64,000 bases of DNA from Breviolum minutum Mf 1.05b.01 (lineage: Eukaryota; Sar; Dinophyceae; Suessiales; Symbiodiniaceae). This document shows, piece after piece, positions 36,371 to 48,024 of the stretch. Position numbers and translations under genes: made by a program. The notes below the pieces were generated by a model. The model was not told the DNA's origin. It saw nothing but the letters and a program-made list of their open reading frames with translations, and did no database searches. Position 1 is the first letter of the stretch. Each line of letters begins with the position of its first letter. The stretch is from the NCBI GenBank assembly GCA_000507305.1, contig DF239787.1, forward strand, positions 106,866-170,865, written 5' to 3'.

Positions 36371-38266
36371 TTGTTTCTGTATGGCATGCTTTGTTTAGGC
36401 TTCATTTTGTTTGTTTTGGACTATCTTCAGTTGGACTCTTCGTCATCACCTCAAAGCCTTGTCCATTGTGACTTTTCGCCATTCCTTTATGGTGTTGCAT
36501 GTCTGGAATTGTCCCCCTTGGCCTCGGAATATGTATGGACGGAGAGTTTCATGTTCTTCAGATCCTTTACGCGACTTGGCTCTTTGCTTCCTGCCTATGG
36601 TATGGCTTGCTCAGACTTCACATCATCAGCCTCAGACTTTGTGACCTCAGATTCAGTGACTTCGTTAAAAGCTCTTGCACACTTAGGTCTTTTCATGTTG
36701 CTCCTGGGACCTTTGGATATAGCCTCTGGCCTGAAGGTGTATGGGCCAAATGACTTTGACTCAGCTTGCTCCGTACGCAGCCATGCACGTTCAGGGTCAT
36801 TCCTGCTTCTTTATGGAATGACACGACTTGATTCATCCTCATTGCCTCTGGATTTCGCAACCATTGGCCCATGCTTGCCTTTGCAATCATACTGCCAAGC
36901 AGGGCCCTTTCTGTTCGTCTTTGGCGTAGTATGTTTGGGAAACTCTTCGCCAGCACTTGACCTTGTCTCACTTGACAGTGCAATGCCAGCAAGTGCGCCT
37001 GTCCACCTGGGTGATGTGATGTCTCTCTACGACTTTGCCAACTTCCGCAGTGGTCTTTCCTTAAGAAGCTATGCACGACCGGACAGTTCCCTATTCGTTT
37101 ACGGAATGGCCAGGCTTGATTCCCCTTTTTCAGTCTTGGATTTTGTGCACATGGGATTTTTCTTGTCTCTGCGGTCTCCTGGCCACTTAGGATCTGTAGT
37201 TTCTGTGTATGGCGTTTCAAGACTGGGATGTGCCCTGTTGGCCATAGACTTTTCAGATTTTGGTTTCGCTTTATTCTCACGGAACTACCTACGCATTGGG
37301 AGCACGATCTTGGCATATGGCATGACGAGAATGAGCTTTCCGCCATTGGCTTTGGATTACTTGTTTATGGGGCCCTTGCTGCTTCTTCACAGCTCTGTGC
37401 GTTCTGGGAGTCTGGTGTCAGCATATGGTGCAGCTTGTTTGGAACTCATTTTGTCAGTCCTTGACTTCGTAACCACTGGCAGCCTTTTGCTCTTGCAAAG
37501 CTTTGCACATTTTGGGTCATCGACGTTTATCTATGGCTATCAGCGTTCAGAGCCTTTACTGCTGATCCTTGATTTTACACACTTTGGACTTTCACTGCCC
37601 TTGCAAGGCTTTTTACACCTTGGTTTCCCCATCTCAGTCTTTGGTTTGGCATGGTTGGAACCAAGCATGCCTGTGCCAGACCTCATACACTTGGGCTTTT
37701 TGCTGCCTCCACAAGGTTCTGCACAAGTTGAATTGACGATGTTTGTCTATGGAATCTGTAATATTGACTTGCTCACATCCTTGCTAGACCACATCCAACT
37801 TGAACTCCCACTCTCAACCCGAAGTCTCGTATGCTTAGGTTTTTTGCTACCTGTCTTCGGTATCTCACGTTCAGGTTTTTTTCTATTTACACCTGATCTT
37901 TCAAGCTTTGGTCTGATGCCGCTCCTTCGAGGACTCCTCCACCTTGGCTCATTCCCTTCGGTCTACGGTTTGTCTCGTTTGGACAGTTTGCCACCAGCAC
38001 TTGATTTTGCACTTATTGGTCCAACTTCATCGCTGCGTGGTCTCTCGTGTTTAGAGTCAGTGTCATTTTTGTATGGAATGCAAAGATCAGGTCTTTTGCT
38101 GCCGACCGTTGATTTTATTTCCTTGGGCTTCATCTTGTTTTCCAAGAGTTTCTTGCACTTGGACTCCTCACTCTTTGTCTATGGTATGTGCTGCTTGGAC
38201 TCATTGCTGTCAGTATCAGAATGGATTAGTCTTGGGAGCATTTCACCAGTCCGTGGTCTTGCATGA
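36371..38266 (+). CDS. Longest stop-free stretch in the window's arrays (631 codons)
   Basis: Fifty-three units between the TGAs at 36356 and 38264. Some units are strongly diverged (MLLLGPLDIASGLKVYGPND near 36700) yet the register returns exactly. Length and divergence without a frameshift make this the best segment for testing coding selection. The antisense strand is also open over 36693-37346, which I take as a shadow. Confidence 0.4.
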   Translation: MFLYGMLCLGFILFVLDYLQLDSSSSPQSLVHCDFSPFLYGVACLELSPLASEYVWTESFMFFRSFTRLGSLLPAYGMACSDFTSSASDFVTSDSVTSLKALAHLGLFMLLLGPLDIASGLKVYGPNDFDSACSVRSHARSGSFLLLYGMTRLDSSSLPLDFATIGPCLPLQSYCQAGPFLFVFGVVCLGNSSPALDLVSLDSAMPASAPVHLGDVMSLYDFANFRSGLSLRSYARPDSSLFVYGMARLDSPFSVLDFVHMGFFLSLRSPGHLGSVVSVYGVSRLGCALLAIDFSDFGFALFSRNYLRIGSTILAYGMTRMSFPPLALDYLFMGPLLLLHSSVRSGSLVSAYGAACLELILSVLDFVTTGSLLLLQSFAHFGSSTFIYGYQRSEPLLLILDFTHFGLSLPLQGFLHLGFPISVFGLAWLEPSMPVPDLIHLGFLLPPQGSAQVELTMFVYGICNIDLLTSLLDHIQLELPLSTRSLVCLGFLLPVFGISRSGFFLFTPDLSSFGLMPLLRGLLHLGSFPSVYGLSRLDSLPPALDFALIGPTSSLRGLSCLESVSFLYGMQRSGLLLPTVDFISLGFILFSKSFLHLDSSLFVYGMCCLDSLLSVSEWISLGSISPVRGLA

Positions 38267-41200
38267 TCGGACTCCAGTCCCCCAGTCTTCGGAATGACTT
38301 GCTCGGGTTCTTCTTTGCCAATGCTTGATTTCCTGTCGTTGGGTTCGTCGTTGTTTCTGCACAGCTTCCTTTGTCTTGACCTGTCGGTTTTTGTGTACGG
38401 CATGAACAGAACTGGTTTGATTCTGTTGTCACTGGATCACTTGTCGATGGAATCTTCGACATTTCTGAAGGGCTACAGTTGCTTTGAATCACCGACATTG
38501 GCATCTGGCATGTCATGACTGGACTTCACATCACTGGTGTTAGACCATGTTCTGCCTGGAAGCTTATTGTCGCTTCGGAGCTTTTTGCACATTGGCTCCT
38601 TCTCGCTATTGTACGGTATGGCCATGATTGGGACACAACTTCCAGCACTTGATTTTGCATCGCTTGGTTTCCTTCTGTCGCTGCGATCACCCTGCCGACT
38701 GGGTAGCACACTGCTGGCGTACGGAATGATGCGTCTAGGGCCACCCATTTTCGTCATTGACCTGGCACACATCGGCTCATCAACATCTTTGAAGAGCTTC
38801 CTCCAAATCGACCTTTCAACATCTGTGTTTGGATTGTCATGTCTGGAGCTCACACTGTCAATGCTGGAATCAGCCAATGCTGAGCCAGCACTATCACCTC
38901 GCAGCTTCCTTCATTCTGACTTGATCTCGTCAGTATTTGGGCTGATGTGCCTGGAGCCAGTGGTGTCTGCACTTGATTTCGTTGAACTAAATTTACCGCT
39001 TTTGTTGAGGTCTTTTATGTGATCCGAATTCAGCTTGTCCACTTTTGGTGTTCAGTGCCCTGGCTTCTCCTCGTTGGTATTGGATCTTTTTCGGTTGGAA
39101 CCCGTTTTATCACCAAGGAGCCCCTTGTGATTGGGGTTGACATTGTTTGTGAGCGGCTTAGCCAGACCCGGATTTTCACTGTCGACCCCTGACATGCTTC
39201 AACTGGACTCATTGCCCTCCTTACGAAGCCTTGTGTGCCTTGGATCTTCCATGTCACCCTATGGTGTTAGCTGTTTGACCTCACTATCTGCTTTGGACTA
39301 TGTCGTGATGGGCTTTACAACGCTGCTTCAAAGTCTCGTGCACCTTGGGTTTATTTTGCTTGTGTGGGGCATTTCCTGTTTAGGTTTGAGTCTTTCAATG
39401 CTGGACTATTTTAGCATAGACTTATTCTCATTGTTGCGAAGTTTCGTCAAACTTGGTCTTTCATTGTTGGTGTTTGGAATGTCGCAATCAGACTTCCTGC
39501 TGTCAACCTCGGATCATGCAGCCTTGGAAAGCTCATTATCCTTAAAGACCCTTGTGCGATTTGAGTCATTCATGTCAATTTACGGAATGACGTGTTCGGG
39601 TTCTCTCTTGCCAGTGTTGGATTTTGTCGATATGGAATTCACTCTTCCTCCAAGAAGCTTCGCACGTTCGGACTTCTTCCTATCAATGTTTGGTCTCTCC
39701 CGCCTCGAATCCCTATCGTTTGTATCAGACCTCCTCCACCTAGGTAGCTCCCTGTCAATGCAATCACATAACCAACCGGGTTCCCTAATGTTTGTCTATG
39801 GAATGACTTGTGTAGACTTCACACTGCTTGCATCAGATCTCGTCCACATGGGTTCGACTATGTTCTTGCGAAGCTATATTTGAATTGGTTTTTTGATGCT
39901 GGTCTACGGTATGACATGCTTGGGTTTGAGTTTGTCAGCCCTTGACCACGCGCAGTCAGGTCTTTCTCTGTTTTTACGATCCATCTTTCAAATGGAGCTT
40001 CCATTCCCTGTATTCAGCCAGCTTCGCTTTGGACTGTGCTTGCCAGTTTCGGACCACGTGAAGATCGATCTCTCCTCATTGCCCCGGAACGTTGCCAAGC
40101 TTGGTTCGTTCTCATCAACCTATGGCGTTGGTTGTCTTGATCCTTTGTCGTCAATTCTGGACCACCTTCATGCCGAAGTCTCAACGCCTTCACGAGGTCA
40201 CCTTCGCTTTGGACTGAATCTTTCGCTGTATGGCTGCAAACGTTTGGACTTTTCAGTTTTCATATCGGACCTCCTATCACCAGGATTACCCCTCTTGCCT
40301 CGTAGCTTAGTGTGTTTGGGCCTTTCCTTGTTGGTCTGGGGAATATCGAGATTGGACTTCTTGTCATTTGCCCTTGACTTTGTACAGTTGGACTTCGTCA
40401 TGTCGATGCATTCATCCATGCAACTCGAATTTACCTTGTTGGTCTGGGGGATGACGTGTTTGGGCTTTTCTTTGTTCATCTTGGACCTTGTGATTGGAAA
40501 GACAGTGTCACTTCATGGCTTTGCATGCTCAGGCTTTGGCCTGTTGATCTATGGCATGATGAGACTCGAACCTGCTTTGTTGGTCTTGGATCATGTACAT
40601 TTTGGCAGCCAGTTCTTTTTACAAAGTTTCTTGCGCTTAGAATTGGCGCCCTCAACCCATGGCATGGCGCGGCTGGAGCCATTCTTGTCAGCCTTGGATC
40701 TTGTGAACTTGGACTTCTTGTTGTTTCTTCGTAGCCTCGCTTGGCCAGATCTTTCACTGTCAATTTACGGCATGGCATGTTCGGGTTCTTCTCCTTTTGT
40801 CTCGGACTTCGTGAGTTCAGACTTTTTGTTGTTGACCCGTAGCTCTACCAATCTTGGGTTTTCTGTGCTGGCATATGGAATGACCTGTTCGGGATTGTCA
40901 CTTTTTGTTCTTGACCTTGTGCACTCAGAGTTGTCCCCCCTGCTTCATAGCTCATGCCGCCTTGGCCCTTCATCACTTGTTTCTGGCTCATCTTGCTCAG
41001 ACTTCTTCATGTACGTGGATGACGAGGTCATTTTCGGAAGCACAACATTTGTAAGAGGTCTTGCTTGATTTGGGCTACCAATCTCGGCTTTTTCCGTGTC
41101 TCGCCTAGGGTCATTCCTGCTGTTACCCGACTATGCAAGTCTCGACTCAACATTGCTGGTGAGATCATTCCTGCGCATGGACTCAGCTCTACTGACCTAT

Positions 41201-42318
41201 GGCATGTCGTGTTTGAACAGCCCTCTTTTCGCATTGGATTTCTTGAGTTTGGGCTTTTCCCTGTCTTTACACTCTCTTGGATGGTTAGGCCTAATTCTGT
41301 TGGTCTTCAGCATGATGAAATTAGATGCATCTCTGTTCATATTGGATTCTGACTCCTTTGAATCGTCCTCATCTTCACAAACATTTGTACAACTAGACTT
41401 CTTGTCGTTTGCCTTCGGAATGACTTGCCTTGGACCTAGCATGTTAGCTTCGGATCCCGTACACCCTGAATCAGCATCGCCTTTGAGATCCCATTCCTGA
41501 TTGGACTCATCACCCTCCGTCTATGGCATGTCCCAACCGGACTTGATCCCATTCATACTTGATCCTGTTACGGGTGGAGCGTGCATGTCTCTGAGAGCAT
41601 TCATTCAGCTTGGATTTCCAGTTTCTGTTTATGGGATGAGTTGCTCAGGGTTTACACCGTCCGCCTTAGACTGTTCCTCCTTAGGCCCAAGCTTTTCCTT
41701 GCAAAGTTACGTTAAACTTGATTTGTCAATCCTGATGTATGGAATGACTCGACTTGACAGTTCATTGCCATTTTTGGACTTCATTCACATGGAATTGAGC
41801 CTGTTTCTTCAAAGCTTTGCTTGGCTTGGTCTGATGCTTTTGGTATATGGCTTGGTTTGTTGTGGTTTTCTGCTGCCAGTCTTGGACTACATTCAGACAG
41901 GCAGTGCCTTGTCTACGAGAAGCTTTCTCCAAACTGGCTTGATGTCGTCCGTGTTTGGTATGACTCGACCAGACTCCAACCTTTTGGTGCTCGACTTTCT
42001 AAGACTTGGCTTGCCACTGTCCTTGCGGTCATTTATTTGATCAGGTTTCACTTTGTTCACCTATGGAATGGCGAGGTTATGCAGTTCAGTCTTGATCCTG
42101 GATTACCTTCACACGGGTTTGTTTTTGTCTACTCATGGCTTTTGTTGCTTAGACCCTTTGCTGTTGGCCTTTGGCCTGTCACGTTCAGATCTTCTTTCGT
42201 TTGTGTTGGACATGCTCCATTTGGAATTACCATTTTCCTCGCAAACCTCTATGTGGTTGGACAGCGCTCTGTTGCTCTATGGCTGTTCCGTACCAGTTGC
42301 TCGGCATCGTATTCTTAG

Positions 42319-43194
42319 GGGATAGAAACAAATGCTGACAGAGTTGCTCGCCAGATAGGGTAAACAGGTATCCCGGTATCCCCAAGCCGGAAGTAGATGT
42401 GCTAGGTCAGACTCGAGGGCAGCCGCATAGATATCAACGCCAAGAGCACCCCTTCCTGGGTGAGGGATGCCAGTTTTTTGTCTGAATATCACTTCATGAA
42501 ATTATATATAATGTTTTCATTATTAAATTATTGTCGTTTTCGAAAAAAGTTACAGTGTTTACAGTGTGTTTGTTTCAATATTTTTCATTAAATCTTAGGA
42601 TAGGACCACAGTGGCGTTTTTCAGGCCTCAGAGTCTCAAAGGTTCATGTCTGGGCCACGTATTTTACCGGATTTACCGGTTTACCTGCCAGGGGTCAGAG
42701 CTTCATTCTCCCCACAGACAAATGGCAATTGGACAGTGATACAACAAAACAGTAGCAAAACAGTAGATCACATCATCGCAGCCTGGCACATCCTTTCGTT
42801 TCGGTCATATGATTTCTATTTATTTCCTGAGTTTCTTTATTGAGAGTGCCATGGTAGAAATGAGGCTTCAGCAAGATCTACAGCAGGAGAATCAGTACGG
42901 AAAATTAACTAGCATTCTTTCAAATCATGATATCATATTATATCATATTATCGTGTCGCCATTTTCACATCAAATTCAAGATGTGCAATAACATGTCATA
43001 GTATTCGTATGCAGCATGTGTTTATGCATTATACATGATTTAAAATCGTAATATATCATGTATTATACATAATTTATCATTATTATGTAGATATTTGTGA
43101 TAATTATATCACATATAGAGTTTTTGTTATGATTATATAGTCACCTTGGTAATCTATGAGTTGGCCTTCCAAAACATGGCCCGACATTGACTGC
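42319..43194. other. Spacer between blocks 2 and 3
   Basis: AT-rich, with simple ATTATAT/TATCATATTA repeats at 42930-42950 and 43020-43140. It separates blocks that lie in frames 2 and 1. It could be an intron joining them or simply interrupting sequence. No gene seen. Confidence 0.5.
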
Positions 43195-44934
43195 GATGCT
43201 AAGGATCCTTCTATCTCCGCACTGGGCTTGACCTACTCAGCCTCCTTGGTGTCCATTCGTTGCTTCACTTGCTCTGGCTTTGTGACTTTGGTCTCCGACA
43301 TGACACGCATGGAGCTCACTTTGTTTGCGCTGGATCATGTACATGTTGGCTTGCTGATGTTGGCTCGTAACTTTGCCTGCCTTGGGTCTGTCTTGTCAGC
43401 CTATGGAGTTACATGTTTGGAGCTCCTGCCATCAGTTCTTGATGCAACGAACTTTGAATTTCCGCTGTTTTTGAGGACTTACCTTTGGATGGATTTGATT
43501 TTGTTTGTTTTTGGCATGCAACGACTTGACTCGTCTTTGTTGGTGTCAGATTCCTTGCAGTTGGCTTCGGCCATGCCGTTGAGAAGTATGGTGCACCTCG
43601 GAAGCCCCATCTTTCTTTATGGAGTCACAACCTTAGAATCATCGCCATCCATTCTTGACCATTTGACATTTAACTCGTCCTTATCACTACAATCATCCTG
43701 CCATTCGGACAGCAGCTTGTTAGTCTATGGGATGGCCCGGTGTGGATTTTCATTGTCTGTCTTGGACTTTGCAACCCTGGCATCGTCAATGTCATTACAA
43801 GGTTTCGCATGCTTGGGCTTATGCCCGTTGGTTTTTGGCGTTGCTCGTTTGGACAGCAGTTTGTTTGTTTTGGACTTTGTGAACTTGGGATTCTCTTTGT
43901 CAACACAAACTTCCCTCCGTTTTGAACCACTACTGTTTGCCTACGGCTTGCTGTGACCCGGATTACCTCTCCCCACCCTTGACGCAATAAGCATCGAACT
44001 GACCCTTTTCATCAGAAGCTTCCTACGTCTCGGCTTTGTTCTGTCTATCTATGGTATGTCATGCTCAGACTTCTCACCATCAGTGATGGACTCGCTCTGT
44101 GTAGACTCTACCCCGTCACTGCGCAGCTCTATCAGATTGGGCTTCATGATATCATCACCAGGGGTGGCCCGTTCAGGAGTTTCCCTTTCAGTATTGGACC
44201 ACATGAACTATGGATTAGTGGTGTCCTTGCGGTCTTTCTTACGATCAGACCTTGCTTCATCTGCATTCGGCATGGCCTGTCTGGGTTGCGTGATGTCATG
44301 TCTGGAATACATGACACTAAGTAGCTCCTTGCCACTTCGTAGCTTCGTGCACACGGGTCCAGCAACTTCTTCGTATGGTATGTGTCGAATGGGTTCCATA
44401 TCGTTTGTCATGGATTGCGTGAATCTTGGAAGCTTGTCGCTGCTGAAGACATTCCTTTGATCCGACTTATCTACATCCATCTATGGATTCAACAAACTGG
44501 GCTTGTCCTCATTTGCCCTGGACTTTCTCCAGCTAGGCTTTCCACTTTTCTCACGAAACTTTGTTTGTTTGGAGTCGTTGGTGTTTTTATATGGATGTTC
44601 ATGGCCTGATTTGCCGTTACCTGCTTTGGATTGCGTCGCTTTAGGATCGACTTTGTCACCACATTCGTTAGTTTGTTTCGGCTCAGCGATTTCGACCTAT
44701 GGATTCTCAGCCTTGGAAAGCTCCTTGCCCGTGCTGGACCTTCTCCAATTAGAATTTTTGTTGTTTTTGCAAGGCGTATTTGCAATGGGCTCCCATGTGT
44801 TTCTTTATGGTATGACATGCCTCGAATTTCTGCCGTTTGTTTCGGATTATCTGCATCTTGAAAGTGTACTTTCATTGCACAGCATGGCATGACTGGATCT
44901 CGCAGTTCCTGCTTTTGGCCTGGCACGTATCGGA

Positions 44935-46116
44935 TTGTCACTACCGATTCTGGATTTCGTCCAGCTGTCGAGTTGCTTAAGCCTTCGGAGTTTCATGCGA
45001 CCTGACCTGAGCACGTCGGTTTTTGGAATGCTTTGTCTTGGATTTCTTTTGTCGCTTTTGGATCTCATCACTTGCGGCTCCATGATGCTGTTAAGAGCTT
45101 CTGCCCATCTGGGTTTTTCATCGTCAGCTTATGGCTTGACTCAGATGGGCTTAACTCTTTTGGTCCTGGACCTTATCATGTCAGAATTCTTTATGCCTTT
45201 ACAAGGTTTCACACAACTCGACTTCTCTTCACCAGTCTATGGTGTAAGCAGACTGGGATCCACCCCGCTAGTGCTGGACATTGCTGCACTTGGCTCTTCG
45301 TCATCGCTGCAATCCTCTATGCAGCTCGGCTTCGCACTACCTGTCTTCGGCTTGACTTGCTTGGAGCTGCCTCTATTGGTTCTGGACATCATGGAAATTG
45401 GATCCTCAACATTACTAAGGGCACCTATGCAGGTGGGATCTTTACCGCTTGCCTATGGATGTACATGTTCAGGATCCTCCATGCTGGTGCCAGATCTTGT
45501 AGATTCCGGTTCAGCTATTTTGTTGCGTAGCCTGGTTTGCTCTGGTCTTTTGATGTTTGTCTACGGAATCACAAGATTGGGCTCCTCGATGCTTGCCTTG
45601 GACTTCTTCATGCCTGGCTTACCGTTATCCTCACAAAGCCCAGGACATTCAGGTGGTGATTTGTTGGTCTATGGCATGACTCGATTGGACTTGTCACTGC
45701 TAGCAATGGATTTCATACACTTGGGTCTCATATTGCCCATGAGGAGCTTCATATACCCAGACCCATTGATTTTCGTTTATGGCATGACAACCCTTTACTC
45801 AAGCTTGTCGGTCTTGGACTTCTTACATCCTGGCTCTTCCCTTTTTACGCGATATCATGCATGTCTTGGCTTTGCCTTGCCAGTCTATGGCATGACATGG
45901 TTGGGTTCTTTGCTGTTTGCACTGGACCCTCTACATATGGGCTCATCCTTGTCAGTGCGTTTGCATACACGTTTCGGCAGTTTCTCATTAGCATTCGGCA
46001 TGGCATGTCCCGAAAGTGCTCCTTTCGTCTTGGACTTCATGAATGCAGGCTTTGGACTGTCATTGCGGCATCATGCACAAATGGGATCCAGCTTGCCTGT
46101 CTATGGCCTCACGTGA
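44935..46116 (+). CDS. Stop-free stretch of block 3 (393 codons)
   Basis: Internal array segment between the TGAs at 44890 and 46114. Leading sequence PAFGLARIGLSLPILDFVQL is typical. The superunit order is fully regular. No separate gene is implied. Confidence 0.35.
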   Translation: MSLPILDFVQLSSCLSLRSFMRPDLSTSVFGMLCLGFLLSLLDLITCGSMMLLRASAHLGFSSSAYGLTQMGLTLLVLDLIMSEFFMPLQGFTQLDFSSPVYGVSRLGSTPLVLDIAALGSSSSLQSSMQLGFALPVFGLTCLELPLLVLDIMEIGSSTLLRAPMQVGSLPLAYGCTCSGSSMLVPDLVDSGSAILLRSLVCSGLLMFVYGITRLGSSMLALDFFMPGLPLSSQSPGHSGGDLLVYGMTRLDLSLLAMDFIHLGLILPMRSFIYPDPLIFVYGMTTLYSSLSVLDFLHPGSSLFTRYHACLGFALPVYGMTWLGSLLFALDPLHMGSSLSVRLHTRFGSFSLAFGMACPESAPFVLDFMNAGFGLSLRHHAQMGSSLPVYGLT

Positions 46117-48024
46117 TTGGGATTAAGTATTTTGATCTTGGACTTCATCCACATGGGTTCAGCGCCTTTGCTGCGGCATGCCTTCTGTTCAGGTCTCGCA
46201 TCATCCATTTATGGCATGCTGAACTTAGATTTTTTGATGCTCGCGTTGGACCATGCACATATGGACCTGCCATTGCCACTCCGAGGGCTTGTACACTTTG
46301 AGTTCCCCTTGCTGCTCTTTGGCTTCACTTGTTTGGACCCAAGTCTCCTGGTGATCGACTTTTTCCACACCGACTTGTTGTTGTCATCGCATGCGCTTGC
46401 GTGTTTGGGGTCATCCTTGTTTGCATTTGGTATGACCAGGCCAGCATTGCCTTTGCCCATGCTTGACATTGGACGGATGGGATTGCCACTCTCCTTGCGC
46501 GGATACTTCCAAACGGGTCTTTCCTTACCGGCATTTGGACTGGCACGCCCTGAATCATTTCCTTCACTCTCAGATTGGATTTCTCTGGATTTTGCCTCAT
46601 CATTACAAGGTTTTGCAAGAGTGGAACTAGGTTTGTTGGCCTATGGCATCGTTTGATTGGACTTGCCAATTTTGATTGTAGACTTCTTGCAGTTGGAGCT
46701 GACACTGCTAATGAGATCACTTGTTCAATTTGATTTGGCATCGTTTATCTTCGGGTGTTGTAGGTCAGGGTCTTTGTTGTTACTATTGGATTACATGACC
46801 TTTGGTAGCACCTTGTCCTCACACAGCTTTGCATGACTGGATTTAGCTCCGTCTGTCTATGGCATGTCATGGTCGAGCTTCTTGCCTTCAGTGGTGGATT
46901 TCTTGCACTTGGATTTGTCAGTGCTTCCTAAGGGCCACATCTGCACAGGCTCCGTGATGTCGGCGTATGGCATGTCCTGTACAGATTTATCTCTGCCAGT
47001 GTTGGATCTTGCGCACTTAGGACTTTCCTCGTTGATGAGGTACTTATCTTGGCTTGGCTCGTTGCTATTAGTCTATGGCATGGCATGACTTGGTTTCCCA
47101 TTGCCAGTTCTGGACCTCACACATTTAGGACTCGGCCTCTTATTGCGTGCACATCTCCATCCTGATCTTTCCCTCCCGGTCTTTGGCCTGTCAAGACTTG
47201 AGCTCATGATGCCAGCCTTGGACCTCATTCATGTAGAACTTCCATTACCAACGCGCAGCCTTTTCTGCTTCGGTTCCTCACTACCAATGTATGGCATGGC
47301 CAGGTTGGAATTCAGCTTGCTGGTTACTGATTTCGCGATACTAGGTTTTTTATCATCCTTGCAAAGCTACGTGCAGCTCGGTCTTTTGATGTTTGTTTCC
47401 GGCATGAACCGCTCAGACCTGCTGTCATTAGTTCTGAACTCCGTCCATTTAGGATCACTTCTGTCGATGCGGAGTTTCATTCAATCTGAATCACTGCCGT
47501 TTGTCTATGGCCTGGGATGACTGGACCTGTCTATGTCAGTTCCAGACCTTGTAATGTCGGACTTCATCATGTTGCCACGAGGCCTCTCCCAAATTGGCCT
47601 TTCACTGTTTATCTTTGGTGTCAGCCGTCTGGACTTTTCAACTTCAGTCTTGGATCTCTCCAGTGTGAGCAGTGCAGTGTTGTTGCGAGCACACGTCTGA
47701 ATTGAATCCGCCATGTCCACCTACGGCGTGTCATGGTCAGATCTCTTTTCGTCACTGCTGGACTTTATTCATTGTGGCTCAACGCTGTCAACTCGAAACT
47801 TTGTTTGGCTGGATTCTACAATCTCCATCTACGGAATCACCTGACTTGGACTCTCTTTGTTCATACCTGACCTTGCTCTCATCGCTAGCTTGGTGTCTCT
47901 GCGAAGCAACGCGCGACTTGGCAGCGTCCCATTGACGTACGGCTTGAACTGCATCGGTTTCCTGTCGTTTGCACTGGACCTTTTGAGCTTGGAGTCTCCA
48001 TCATTTCTGAGAACTCTCGCATGA

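Larger units (their letters stand above)
31872..42318 (+). repeat. Tandem 36-bp / 12-residue coding-repeat array, block 2
   Basis: Frame 2 holds the repeat for about 10.4 kb. The 36-residue superunit is regular: (S/V)YGMAR, then LDFxHLGS, then LRSFARLGS. In-frame TGA codons lie at 31928, 32144, 32468, 32828, 34844, 35528, 35636, 35744, 35852, 36284, 36356, 38264, 38516, 39020, 39128, 39881, 41066, 41498 and 42038, plus one TAG at 33224. All are at the Arg before LGS. Stop spacing is a multiple of 36 nt except for two single-codon losses (between 39128 and 39881, in LTSLSALDY, and between 39881 and 41066). No frameshift was found. The array ends near 42290 in YGCSVPVARHRILRG. The protein would be Leu/Ser/Phe-rich, and a beta-solenoid is plausible. 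Confidence 0.85.
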
